This document shows, in pieces, positions 24,866-33,781 of a DNA stretch of 64,000 nucleotides; position 1 is the first letter of the stretch; every line of letters begins with the position of its first letter. Source of the stretch: Hoeflea algicola (GTDB taxonomy: Bacteria; Pseudomonadota; Alphaproteobacteria; Rhizobiales; Rhizobiaceae); NCBI RefSeq assembly GCF_026619415.1, contig NZ_JAOVZR010000001.1, positions 2,643,501-2,707,500 on the forward strand, given 5' to 3'. The notes under the pieces were generated by a model. That model did not search any database, was not told the DNA's origin, and worked only from the letters and a program-made list of their open reading frames with translations. Both the position numbers and the translations under genes were made by a program.

Positions 24866-26323
24866 ATGACGCTTCAATTGTCGGACCCGAGCCTGATGGA
24901 ACATCGCGCCTATGTGGCAGGCGAATGGAAGGCAGGCGTGCGCAGTTTTCCGGTTTTAAATCCGGCCACGGGTGAAGAATTCACCCGTGTTGCCGATCTT
25001 GGCGCGGACGACATGCGCCTTGCCATTGATGCGGCCTATGCAGCACAGAAAGAGTGGGCGGCGCGGACCGCAAAGGAGCGTTGCACAATCCTGCTCAAAT
25101 GGCAGGAACTGATGCTCGATAACACCGAGGATCTGGCCCGGATTCTGACTGCCGAGATGGGAAAACCACTTGCGGAGGCGCGTGGTGAAATCGCCTATGG
25201 CGCCAGCTTCATCCAGTGGTTCGCCGAGGAAGGCCGCCGGGTCTATGGCGACGTCATCCCCGGCCACCAGGGCGACAAACGGATAATCGTGCTCAAACAA
25301 CCGATCGGCGTTGTCGGCTCGATCACACCGTGGAATTTTCCCAATGCAATGATTGCCCGCAAGGTCGCCCCGGCATTGGCGGCAGGCTGCGCATTCGTCG
25401 GACGGCCGGCGGAAAAAACGCCGCTGTCAGCGCTGGCGATGGCTGTGCTGGGCGAAAGAGCCGGTATTCCCAAGGGCATCTTCAGCATCGTTACCGGCTC
25501 CGATTCCAAGGGCATGGGGCTGGAGCTGTGCACCAATCCGAAGGTGCGCAAGCTCACATTTACCGGCTCGACCGAAGTCGGCCGGATCCTGATGCGGCAA
25601 TGCGCCCATGACATCAAGAAACTGTCGCTGGAGCTTGGTGGCAATGCGCCGTTCATCGTTTTCGACGATGCCAATCTAGACAAGGCAGTCGAAGGCGCAT
25701 TGATCGCCAAATACCGCAATTCCGGCCAGACCTGCGTCTGCGCCAACCGCATCTTTGTGCAGCGCGGTGTGCTCGAAGCGTTCTCGGCCAAACTGTCCGA
25801 GGCCACGGCCAGGTTGAAGGTAGGTGATGGCGCCCGGGACGGCATAAGCATCGGCCCGATGATCGACGAGGCCGGTCTCGCCAAAGTAGAGGATCATGTT
25901 CAGGACGCGGTCTCAAAGGGCGCCCGGGTACTGACCGGCGGAAACCGCTCCAATGTCGGCGGCAATTTCTACGAGCCGACGGTGCTGACCGGTGTGAAGG
26001 CCGGGATGAAGATCCTCACCGAAGAAACTTTTGGCCCGGTCGCACCGATCATAGAATTTGACACGGTCGACGAAGCGATTGCGCTCGCCAACGATACCGA
26101 ATTCGGCCTGGCCGCCTATTTCTTCAGCCGCGACCTCGCCCGCGTCTGGAAGGTCGCCGAAGGCCTCGAATGCGGCATGGTCGGCATCAACACCGGGCTG
26201 ATCTCGACGGCCGAAGCCCCCTTCGGCGGCATCAAATCGTCCGGTCTTGGCCGCGAGGGATCAAAATACGGTATCGATGAGTTCCTCGAAATCAAGTATC
26301 TCTGCATGAGTGTCGAGGACTAA
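24866..26323 (+). CDS. NAD(P)-dependent aldehyde dehydrogenase (succinate-semialdehyde dehydrogenase-like)
   Basis: 485 residues from MTLQLSDPSLMEHRAYVAG; GAGAGGAA precedes ATG 24866. Catalytic Cys lies in NSGQTCVCANRIF (about 288), the general base Glu in LELGGNAPFIV (about 254), and the glycine motif is FTGSTEVGR. The cofactor motif normally KPAE reads GRPAEKTP (about 178), with Arg in place of the Lys that binds the NAD(P) ribose. End FGGIKSSGLGREGSKYGIDEFLEIKY is that of GabD/BlcA-type enzymes. Converts succinate semialdehyde to succinate in the inferred lactone pathway. Last gene of the array. Confidence 0.9.
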   Translation: MTLQLSDPSLMEHRAYVAGEWKAGVRSFPVLNPATGEEFTRVADLGADDMRLAIDAAYAAQKEWAARTAKERCTILLKWQELMLDNTEDLARILTAEMGKPLAEARGEIAYGASFIQWFAEEGRRVYGDVIPGHQGDKRIIVLKQPIGVVGSITPWNFPNAMIARKVAPALAAGCAFVGRPAEKTPLSALAMAVLGERAGIPKGIFSIVTGSDSKGMGLELCTNPKVRKLTFTGSTEVGRILMRQCAHDIKKLSLELGGNAPFIVFDDANLDKAVEGALIAKYRNSGQTCVCANRIFVQRGVLEAFSAKLSEATARLKVGDGARDGISIGPMIDEAGLAKVEDHVQDAVSKGARVLTGGNRSNVGGNFYEPTVLTGVKAGMKILTEETFGPVAPIIEFDTVDEAIALANDTEFGLAAYFFSRDLARVWKVAEGLECGMVGINTGLISTAEAPFGGIKSSGLGREGSKYGIDEFLEIKYLCMSVED

Positions 26324-27476
26324 GACGGTGGCCATTTTTCATGCAGAACATTCCGTCACTGTCGCGGGTCTGAGAGCGAGTTGAGAAGATGGACATGATA
26401 GAGCCCCCCGCCTCACCTCTTCCGACACCTTGCGCTCATCCTTAACTGTCTCTGGCCCAACGCGCGCCTTGAAGCCCGCTCCATGGTTCGGCGTTTTGGC
26501 ATGTTCTAACCTCCTCTTTTCTGGAGATCAGCAGACGTCAGATCGCAATTTCCGTCACTGTCCGATCCCCGGGGAGTTCAGACGGGCGGGACGCGAAATG
26601 GTAATCAGCGTTCTGCTGAACCAACGCGAAGATTAAAGCTGCAGAGAAAGACGTAGCTTATGGAGTGATGCTTGTATCCCGCCCCACCGAGGTATGGAGA
26701 AGGCGCCGTATCGGGATACGCAGAACGCCCCGCTAGGCTGAACCATGCGGTTTTTTTGGATTTGGTTGCGAAGGCCTGATTGCAGGGAGACTTGCAACGA
26801 AGTACGGCATTTTGAAGGTGGTATTGCCACGTTATTTACCGCGGCATTCGAGGTACTGGTGATCAGTGGGCCAGGGCTCCATTTCGGCAGCGTTATCGGC
26901 CCAGAGGCTGAACGCGTATTCCAAAGCGTGACCGTATGAGGTTGCGGTAAGCTGGTAGCGGCGGGGCTGAAGACCAGGTCGATTGAGCATGCACGGACAG
27001 ACACCTCTGGGCTTGCCAGTGTGAGGTGAATTGTCGGCAGACGATGTTTACGTAACCCATGGAGGGCATCTCGCGCGAAAGTCGCTTTTGCCTGTCGGAA
27101 GGTGTCGCACTCCTCCGGCACGAGCACCAGTTCAAGGTTCATTCGTCGGAGTTCAGCGCCTGCCCCGTCCGTGGCCCCTCCCAAGTATGTGACTTGGATT
27201 TGAGTGTGGCCTTGCCATCAATTTGATAATCGAAGGTGATCTCGATGAAGCTGCCATCGAGCAGTTCAGCGCGATTGTCACCATTAACCTCATCCAATTC
27301 GTCGATGCCGGTCTATGTGATGATCACCAACGACGGATTGAAGCTGAGATCGACGGTTGGATTGCAGAGTGCTAAAGGCCGCTTCACCGTGGTTGTCGGC
27401 TCCGATGACAGCGTAGCGGGTGCAACCAGATCAAGATAACTGCGACCTTACCGGTTCAATACTTCATGAATGGTGA
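26324..27476. other. Gene-poor, decayed region
   Basis: About 1.15 kb without an intact gene. It contains an IS3 orfA relic (separate entry). At 26755-26795 a segment resembles the tRNA-proximal sequence at 54334-54375 (both share ATTTGGTTGCG..GGCCTGATTG). At about 27190-27400 on the minus strand a broken frame reads INPSLVIIT-stop-TGIDELDEVNGDNRAELL; I cannot assign it. The open frames here look like chance or relic sequence. Confidence 0.6.
26407..26502 (-). pseudogene. IS3-family orfA relic
   Basis: Starting at ATG 26502 the sequence reads MPKRR and then, after a one-base shift, NHGAGFKARVGPETVKDERKVSEEVRR. This resembles the N-terminal helix-turn-helix of IS3-type OrfA proteins (N-H-S-x-x-F-K-A-R-V-A-L-E-x-V). 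Only about 30 codons remain; the rest of the element is gone. Confidence 0.55.
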
Positions 27477-29003
27477 TCACATCACCGCACCCATTTGCCA
27501 GGGCACGAATTCGGCACCGCCGAATCCGAGCTCTTCGCTTTTGGTTTCCTCGCCGGAAGCGACGCGCAGGAACAGCTCAAAAATCTCGCGGCCCTTGTCT
27601 TCGAGACTGACAGCGTCCGTGATGATGTCACCGCAATTGATGTCCATGTCTTCGGACATGCGGCCATACATTTCCGAATTGGTGGCCAGCTTGATGCACG
27701 GCGTCGGCTTGTAGCCCGATACCGATCCACGACCGGTGGTAAAGGCAATCAGATTGGCGCCGGAAGCAATTTGCCCGGTCACCGAGCAGGGGTCGTAACC
27801 GGGAGAATCCATGAACACGAAGCCGCGCTCGGTCACCAGTTCGGCAAATTTATAGACCTGGGTCAGCGGCGCCGTGCCGCCTTTGGCCACTGCGCCCAAT
27901 GATTTTTCAAGGATCGTGGTCAGGCCGCCCTTCTTGTTGCCGGGCGAGGGATTGTTATCCATCTCGCCGCCATTGCGGGCGGTGTAATCCTCCCACCAGC
28001 GAATGCGCTCGACAATCTTGGCGCCGACTTCGGGTGTCACCGCACGGCGGGTCAACAGATGCTCGGCGCCGTAGATTTCCGAGGTTTCCGATAGGATGGT
28101 GGTGCCGCCATGAGAGACCAGCAGATCAGACGCAGCGCCCAGCGCCGGGTTGGCGGTGATGCCGGAATAACCGTCAGATCCCCCACATTGCAGGCCGATC
28201 ATCAGATGCTCAAGCCCTGCGGGAGCACGTGTGATCCTGTTGGCCTCGGCGGCCATTTCCTTGAGCTGCTCGACGCCGCGTTCAATCGACTTGCGGGTGC
28301 CGCCGGAATGCTGGATCGTCATGTAACGGACATTGCCATCGGCGCGCATGCGGCCGCGGCCGACCAGATCGGGAACCTGCATGACTTCGCAGCCCAGCCC
28401 GAGCAACAGAATGCCAGCAAAGTTCGGATTGCGGGCATAGCCCTGCAACGTCCGGAACAGGGTGTCATATCCTTCATCGTTTCCCGACATGCCGCAGCCG
28501 GTGCCGTGGACGATCGGCACCACGCCATCGACGTTGTCGAACTGATCGAGCCAGCCCTGCTTCTCCACAGCTTCGGCAATGAAGCGCGCCACCGATCCGG
28601 AGCAATTCACCGAGGTGAGGATGCCTAGATAGTTGCGGGTGCCGACGCTGCCATCGGCACGGTGATAGCCCATGAAATGACGTTTTTCGGCTGGAACAGG
28701 AAGCGGCCGGACCTCAGTTGAAAATTCCTGCGCCTCGGTGTGGCCGCCCATGCCGAGATTGTGCACATGAACGTGCGCGCCAGCGCCGATGGCGTGACTC
28801 GCCACCCCGATAGTCTGGCCATAGCGGATGACCTTCTCGCCTTCGGCGATTGGTCGTGATGCAATCTTGTGTCCACGTGCCACGAATTCCACGAGGGGGA
28901 CATCGAGTCCGGACACCGCCGCGCCGCTGGCCAGATCCTTCAACGCGATGATCACATTGTCGTGCGGGTTGAGACGAATTGTCTGAGGGAGATCGGTTGT
29001 CAT
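27477..29003 (-). CDS. Altronate/galactarate dehydratase family protein (UxaA-like)
   Basis: 508 residues from MTTDLPQTIRLNPHDNVIIAL at ATG 29003. The N-terminal SAF domain (about 1-95, ending HVHNLGM) is joined to the large dehydratase domain (GTRNYLGILTSVNCSGSVARFIAEA; VHGTGCGMSGNDEGYDTL; LQCGGSDGYSGITANPALG; MDSPGYDPCSVTGQIASG). The conserved Cys residues needed for the iron site are visible. The family dehydrates altronate or related aldonates to 2-keto-3-deoxy acids. Diverges from a GntR gene across a shared operator, and sits in a fucose-type cluster, so an L-fuconate-like aldonate may be the true substrate. Confidence 0.87.
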   Translation of the reverse strand: MTTDLPQTIRLNPHDNVIIALKDLASGAAVSGLDVPLVEFVARGHKIASRPIAEGEKVIRYGQTIGVASHAIGAGAHVHVHNLGMGGHTEAQEFSTEVRPLPVPAEKRHFMGYHRADGSVGTRNYLGILTSVNCSGSVARFIAEAVEKQGWLDQFDNVDGVVPIVHGTGCGMSGNDEGYDTLFRTLQGYARNPNFAGILLLGLGCEVMQVPDLVGRGRMRADGNVRYMTIQHSGGTRKSIERGVEQLKEMAAEANRITRAPAGLEHLMIGLQCGGSDGYSGITANPALGAASDLLVSHGGTTILSETSEIYGAEHLLTRRAVTPEVGAKIVERIRWWEDYTARNGGEMDNNPSPGNKKGGLTTILEKSLGAVAKGGTAPLTQVYKFAELVTERGFVFMDSPGYDPCSVTGQIASGANLIAFTTGRGSVSGYKPTPCIKLATNSEMYGRMSEDMDINCGDIITDAVSLEDKGREIFELFLRVASGEETKSEELGFGGAEFVPWQMGAVM

Positions 29004-29051
29004 GGATAGGTCCGTGCGTATAAAGCCCAAGTCATGCGGCCGGGCATCGGC

Positions 29052-29084
29052 TTGACAGGAAGAAGGCATTCTCTAACATGTTAG
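29052..29084 (+). promoter_or_regulatory. Promoter with CTAACATGTTAG operator, copy 1
   Basis: TTGACA at 29052-29057 and TAACAT at 29074-29079 (16-base spacing) form a plausible promoter. The perfect 12-bp palindrome CTAACATGTTAG at 29073-29084 covers the -10 box. It serves the GntR gene (start 29086) and lies 70 bases from the divergent dehydratase start. The same 12-mer occurs at 33609-33620 and 38528-38539. Confidence 0.7.
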
Positions 29085-29085
29085 A

Positions 29086-29820
29086 ATGCTACTAGATAAG
29101 GATGGTATCCTGCAAGACGTAATCCCTCCCCGTCCGCCGCTGCAATCCCTGGATAGCCTGCCTGGCTCGCTGGCCCAGAAAGTCTACGCGTCGCTCAAGC
29201 AGGCGATCCTGTCGCTGGCGTTCCGCCCGGGTGAGCGGATGCGCAAGTCGGAAATCTGCGAGGAGTTGGGTGTCTCGCGCTCTCCGGTTACCGAAGCCAT
29301 GACGCGCCTGGCCAGCGAAGGCCTGGTCGATATCGTTCCACAAGCCGGGACCTATGTGACCCGGTTTTCGATGGCGGAAATCCACGAAGGGGCCTTCCTG
29401 CGCGAGGCGCTGGAACTGGCCGCGATTGAAACCGTAGCAACCAGCATCACCGAAGAGCAACTGGTGCTACTGCGGCGAAACCTGCGCATTCAGGAAGCTT
29501 TGGTCAGGGACGAGGATATTGCCGGCTTCTACGAGATGGACGCCCAAATGCATGAACTAATCCTGTCATTTACCGGCTACCGACGACTGGCATTTCTGGC
29601 CGAAACCTCCTGGGTGCATGTCAACCGCGCACGCCGGCTCAATCTGCCATCGCCGGGGCGCATGCAGGCAACCCTTGCCGAGCACAAAGCGATCATTGCC
29701 GCGCTGGAAGCGCGAGACCCGCACGCCGCGCGAGAGGCAACCCGACACCATCTGCGACAGCTCATCAAGTTCCTTGAGCCTCTGGTTCACGAGCGTCCCG
29801 AGCTGTTTGCCAATCACTGA
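29086..29820 (+). CDS. GntR-family regulator (FCD subfamily), probable regulator of the deoxy-sugar cluster
   Basis: 244 residues. Winged helix at about 25-90 (GSLAQKVYASLKQAILSLAFRPGERMRKSEICEELGVSRSPVTEAMTRLASEGLVDIVPQAG), FCD effector domain at 100-235. ATG 29086 is the only start that keeps the first helix, yet it begins one base after the operator and at the expected transcription start, so the mRNA may be leaderless or nearly so. It is the only GntR gene in the cluster marked by the three CTAACATGTTAG sites, which makes it the natural owner of that operator and suggests autoregulation. Confidence 0.87.
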   Translation: MLLDKDGILQDVIPPRPPLQSLDSLPGSLAQKVYASLKQAILSLAFRPGERMRKSEICEELGVSRSPVTEAMTRLASEGLVDIVPQAGTYVTRFSMAEIHEGAFLREALELAAIETVATSITEEQLVLLRRNLRIQEALVRDEDIAGFYEMDAQMHELILSFTGYRRLAFLAETSWVHVNRARRLNLPSPGRMQATLAEHKAIIAALEARDPHAAREATRHHLRQLIKFLEPLVHERPELFANH

Positions 29821-29836
29821 CTCCGAAAGGCCTGCC

Positions 29837-30820
29837 ATGCCCGATCTGTCGAATCGACACCGCTACGCCGCCAGGCTCAATGCTTTCAAGACCGGCCTAC
29901 CAGGCAACCCGACTGCTGCGGACATGATTGCCCGCGCGGCGCAAGTCGAAGGCCTTGGCGCCGCAGATCTGAATTATCCCGACCATTTCGCCGATCACAC
30001 AGCGGCTGAGCTGTCACAGATCCTCACCAGCAATGGCCTGGCACTTAACGGACTTGCCATGCGCTACTACACCGACCCCGGATTCCGCCTCGGCGCGTTC
30101 ACCAATCCAGACCCGAAAGTGCGTCAGGCAGCACTCGATATCACAAAGCGCGGGCTTGACGCGCTGGCCGCAATGGGCGGTCGATTGATGACATTATGGA
30201 TGGGCCAGGACGGCGTCGACTATTCGTTCCAGGGCAATTACATGCGCATGTGGGACGATACGATTGCGGCGCTAAAGCAGGTGGCCGATCATAATCCAGA
30301 TATCGACATCGCCATCGAGTACAAACCCAACGAGCCGCGCGCCTATGCGCTGATGCCGGATATCGGCACGACGCTGCTGGCCACCCGTGAGGCGGAACGG
30401 GCCAATCTCGGCGTGACGCTGGACTTCGCCCACGTACTCTACGCAGACGAAATCCCCGCACATTCGGCGCGATTGACCGGGCGGCACTCGCGCCTTTTGG
30501 GCGTCCATCTCAATGATGGCTATGGCAAGCGCGATGATGGTCTGATGGTGGGGTCGGTCCACCCGGTGCAGACGGTCGAACTGTTCGTTGAGCTCGAGCG
30601 CATGGGATATGAGGGAGTGATCTATTTCGACACCTTTCCGGATCATGGTGGACTTGATCCGACTGCCGAGGCGCGCGCCAACATCATGATGGCCGAACGG
30701 CTGAGAAGGATAGCGTCAAGGCTGGTGGATAATGCCGAGCTAGCCGAGGCCATTGCCCGACAGGACGCAACAGTCTCTCTTGGTATTGTCGCGGACGCAC
30801 TTTACGGCGCGGGCAAGTGA
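29837..30820 (+). CDS. TIM-barrel sugar isomerase/epimerase (xylose isomerase-like)
   Basis: 327 residues from MPDLSNRHRYAARLNAFKTG. The xylose-isomerase-like barrel shows metal and acid residues in IDIAIEYKPNEPRAY (about 155), LGVTLDFAHVLYADE (about 193), LLGVHLNDGYGKRDDGLMVG (about 221) and GVIYFDTFPDHGG (about 258). Located 16 bases after the GntR gene, with its stop overlapping the kinase start (GTGA). Probably isomerises a free or phosphorylated sugar of the cluster. Confidence 0.82.
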   Translation: MPDLSNRHRYAARLNAFKTGLPGNPTAADMIARAAQVEGLGAADLNYPDHFADHTAAELSQILTSNGLALNGLAMRYYTDPGFRLGAFTNPDPKVRQAALDITKRGLDALAAMGGRLMTLWMGQDGVDYSFQGNYMRMWDDTIAALKQVADHNPDIDIAIEYKPNEPRAYALMPDIGTTLLATREAERANLGVTLDFAHVLYADEIPAHSARLTGRHSRLLGVHLNDGYGKRDDGLMVGSVHPVQTVELFVELERMGYEGVIYFDTFPDHGGLDPTAEARANIMMAERLRRIASRLVDNAELAEAIARQDATVSLGIVADALYGAGK

Positions 30821-31722
30821 GCGTCTTCGTCTGCGGGGCATTGCATTACGACGTGATTGTCAACGCGCCGCATCTGCCACGGCTTGACGAGACCGTCGCA
30901 GGCGAAGCGGTCAAATACGCCATGGGCGGCAAAGGCGGCAATCAGGCGGTGGCAGCGGCGCAGATGGGCGCCCGGACAACATTTGCCGGCCGGATTGGCG
31001 ATGATGCATCTGGCGTCGCCTTGCTTGAGAGCTTGAACCGTATCGGCGTCGATTCCAGCCAGGTGCAGCGCGAGCCCGGCCCGTCAGGAATGAGTGTTGC
31101 CATCGTTGAACCGGGAGGCGGCTACGGCGCCGTGATCGTTTCCGCCGCAAACCTCGGCATTGATCCGAACCGGATCTCTATCCCCGACGATGCGAAGATC
31201 ATATTGCTGCAGAACGAGATCCCCGAGGAGATCAATTACATCGTCGCACAAAGCGCAAGGAACGGCGGCGCGGAAGTGGTGCTCAACGCGGCGCCAGCCC
31301 GGCCAATTGGCGCCAGCCTTTTGGCTCTGATCGACGTGCTGGTGGTCAACCGTGTCGAAGCCGCCGGCATGCTGGAAACAGACGAGGAGAAGCTCGATCC
31401 CATTTCTGCAGCGCAATCGCTGTCGAAACTCGGCCCGAAAACGGTGATTATCACGCTGGGTGGCGACGGATTGGCACTATACGCGGCCGGGACTGCCATT
31501 CTGCAGCACGGTCACCCGGTTCAAGTGGTGTCGACCCATGGCGCAGGCGACGCGTTCTTAGGCGCACTGGCCGCTGCCCGTGACGCAGGCAAGAGCCTTG
31601 CTCTGGCGGCCTGCTTCGGACAGGCAGCCGCCGCACTTCATGTTTCGACAGATATCGACAAGCGAAAAGCCATCACCCGGCAATGCGTGGAAGCCCTAAT
31701 CGCTCAACCGCCAATCCGGTAA
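30817..31722 (+). CDS. Ribokinase-like PfkB sugar kinase
   Basis: 301 residues from GTG 30817, overlapping the isomerase stop by 4 bases. N-terminal PfkB signature GGKGGNQAVAAAQMGARTTFAGRIGDD near residue 33; C-terminal signature VSTHGAGDAFLGALAAA near residue 238 with catalytic Asp in GAGD. Ends converging on the lactonase gene, whose 3' end overlaps by 19 bases. Likely phosphorylates the ketose or ketodeoxy acid formed in the pathway. Confidence 0.88.
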   Translation: MSVFVCGALHYDVIVNAPHLPRLDETVAGEAVKYAMGGKGGNQAVAAAQMGARTTFAGRIGDDASGVALLESLNRIGVDSSQVQREPGPSGMSVAIVEPGGGYGAVIVSAANLGIDPNRISIPDDAKIILLQNEIPEEINYIVAQSARNGGAEVVLNAAPARPIGASLLALIDVLVVNRVEAAGMLETDEEKLDPISAAQSLSKLGPKTVIITLGGDGLALYAAGTAILQHGHPVQVVSTHGAGDAFLGALAAARDAGKSLALAACFGQAAAALHVSTDIDKRKAITRQCVEALIAQPPIR

Positions 31723-32543
31723 AATCGTGCGGCAGTGCCGCCAAAGATCTCTGCTCGCTGCTCGGTGTTCAGATTCTCAGTAAGTACTTCCGCGGCCGCG
31801 TGCCAATCCTGGTAGCTCGCAGCCAGACGACAAACCGGCCAATCCGAACCCCACATCACCCTGGATGGACCAAAGACCTTGAACACATGGTCGGCATAGG
31901 GCCTGAGGTGCTCGACGGTCCAGTCAGGACTGGCCTCGGAAACGAGTGCGGAGAACTTGCAGCAGGCCTTTGTCTCCGTTGCGATCCGCGTCATGCCATC
32001 GGCCCAGAAGCGGAAATTCGCCTCGGAATGATCCCTGATCTGCGGCTTCATGCAGTGGTCAACGACCACCCGCATGTCCGGATAACGTTTGAGAATGGTC
32101 AGAAAATTGGCCAGATGCCGGGGAAAGCCCAGCGCATCGAAAGTCAAATCAAGATCACAGACGGCACCAAATCCCCATTGTACATCGTCCCGGAGCATCC
32201 AGTCATCATCTGGAATGTCCTGGATCATCGGACGAATACCCTTGAACTTCGGATGCCTGGAGAGTCGGCTAAGCGTTTCGACATCCGACGGGTTTTCGAA
32301 ATCCACCCAGCCGACGACACCGGCGACAAAGGGCGTCGCGTCAGCCAATCCAAGCATGTACTCGGTTTCATGTATCGTGGCCGCAGCCTGAACCAGCACC
32401 GTGGCGTCGATGCCATGGGTTCGCAAATGCGGCGCGAGATCAGGCGGCGCATAGCTCCGCGCCAATGTCTCGTTGTCCATCGGCATCCAGTCATAGTCGC
32501 CGCGGCTGGGGTTCCAGAGATGATGGTGCGCGTCGATTTTCAA
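31704..32543 (-). CDS. Amidohydrolase-2 family sugar lactonase (L-fuconolactonase-like)
   Basis: 279 residues. The TTG start at 32543 is preferred because GAGGAGG lies 7 bases upstream and it follows the aldo/keto reductase stop; an ATG at 32582 would overlap that gene. Motifs: DAHHHLWNP at the N-terminus, VVVDHCMKPQIRD near 165, VMWGSDWPVCR near 233. The family includes L-fucono-1,5-lactonase and L-rhamnono-lactonase. Overlaps the convergent kinase by 19 bases. It would open the lactone produced by the upstream aldo/keto reductase. Confidence 0.85.
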   Translation of the reverse strand: MKIDAHHHLWNPSRGDYDWMPMDNETLARSYAPPDLAPHLRTHGIDATVLVQAAATIHETEYMLGLADATPFVAGVVGWVDFENPSDVETLSRLSRHPKFKGIRPMIQDIPDDDWMLRDDVQWGFGAVCDLDLTFDALGFPRHLANFLTILKRYPDMRVVVDHCMKPQIRDHSEANFRFWADGMTRIATETKACCKFSALVSEASPDWTVEHLRPYADHVFKVFGPSRVMWGSDWPVCRLAASYQDWHAAAEVLTENLNTEQRAEIFGGTAARFYRIGG

Positions 32544-32556
32544 ACGGATAACCTCC

Positions 32557-33591
32557 TCATGCGGGGACCGGAGCGTCATCACGGATCAAGCGTTCGGCTT
32601 TCAAGTCCGCCCAAAGCGCGGACGGGATTTCGGTAGTGGCTGCCGTGAAATTGGCCTCGACTTCCGCGACGCCCTGTCCGCCGGGAATAACCGAGACCAC
32701 CGCTGGATGATGCAGTGGAAACCGGAATGCCGCATCGACCATGCGGACACCGTGACGCTTGCATATCGCCTCGATTTTGGCGACCTGATCGAGAATGTGC
32801 TGCGGTGCAGGATCGTAATTGTAAAAGGCGCCGGGCTTTGGCCCGGTAGCCAGAATCCCGGAATTGTAGGGTCCGCCAATAACAATGCCGATGCCGCGAT
32901 TTTCCGCCAGCGGCAGAAAGCTATCAAGCGCCTCTTGTTCAAGCAGTGTGTAGCGGCCCGCCAGGAGAAACAGGTCGAAATCGCCATGCTCTGTCAACCA
33001 TTGGCAGGATTGCCACTCGTTGACTCCTGCGCCAAAAGCCTTGATCACACCTTGCTCACGCAAGGACATCAGCGCCTTGTAGCCGCCCGCCATCATTTCA
33101 TTGAGCTTGGCATCGAGTGCTGCCTGACTGCCATGAGTGAAGATGTCGAGGTCATGGGCGAACAGGATGTCGATCCTGTCAACACCCAGGCGCGCGAGCG
33201 AAAACTCGAGCGAGCGCATCACCCCGTCATAGGTGTAATCAAATACCTCCCTGCGTGCAGGAACATCGAAAAACTTGCCGATTAAATCGCGTTCTTCTCC
33301 TCTCTCGCAGCGCGTGAGCAGGCGTCCGACCTTGGTCGACAACACGTAATCATCGCGCGGCTTGTCGCGCAGGAACCGGTTCAACCGGGTTTCTGAAAGG
33401 CCAAGTCCGTAGAGCGGCGCGGTGTCAAAATAGCGCGTCCCCAAATCCCAGGCGCGGGTCAGCACCGCATGGGCATCATCATCGCTGATCGCCCTGTAGA
33501 GATTACCTAATGGTGCGGTGCCAAAGCCCAGTTCGGTGAACGTCAGCCCACCATTTCCGATCCGGTCCCAATGTCGTGTCTTCAATTGCAT
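32557..33591 (-). CDS. Aldo/keto reductase (L-fucose dehydrogenase/pyridoxal dehydrogenase-like)
   Basis: 344 residues from MQLKTRHWDRIGNGGLTFTELGFG; GAGGTGG supports ATG 33591. Catalytic tetrad visible: Asp in RYFDTAPLYG, Tyr in the same segment, Lys in LSTKVGRLL, His in ILFAHDLDIF. Cofactor-binding GVNEWQSC and the C-terminal PGGQGVAEVEANF follow. This AKR branch includes NAD(P)-dependent L-fucose (D-threo-aldose) 1-dehydrogenases. Immediately precedes the lactonase and carries the cluster operator 18 bases upstream of its start. Confidence 0.85.
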   Translation of the reverse strand: MQLKTRHWDRIGNGGLTFTELGFGTAPLGNLYRAISDDDAHAVLTRAWDLGTRYFDTAPLYGLGLSETRLNRFLRDKPRDDYVLSTKVGRLLTRCERGEERDLIGKFFDVPARREVFDYTYDGVMRSLEFSLARLGVDRIDILFAHDLDIFTHGSQAALDAKLNEMMAGGYKALMSLREQGVIKAFGAGVNEWQSCQWLTEHGDFDLFLLAGRYTLLEQEALDSFLPLAENRGIGIVIGGPYNSGILATGPKPGAFYNYDPAPQHILDQVAKIEAICKRHGVRMVDAAFRFPLHHPAVVSVIPGGQGVAEVEANFTAATTEIPSALWADLKAERLIRDDAPVPA

Positions 33592-33608
33592 CTGCACCAC
33601 CTCGCCTG

Positions 33609-33625
33609 CTAACATGTTAGTATAA
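33609..33625 (-). promoter_or_regulatory. CTAACATGTTAG operator, copy 2, next to a -10 box
   Basis: Perfect palindrome at 33609-33620 upstream of the aldo/keto reductase. Read on the minus strand, TATACT directly abuts its upstream side, a good -10 element, so a bound regulator would block the start site. Confidence 0.68.
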
Positions 33626-33781
33626 TTGCCACGCAACCGCATAGCCCTGTTTTTAACAGCGCGGCAAATGGGGGACTGCACTAGACCGTTTCATGCACAT
33701 TTCAGGTCCCGCCAAGCCGGTGATCGGAACGATACATCCGGGTGGCCCCATACAGTGAGCGCTGTTAAAGCAGCGTCCCAA

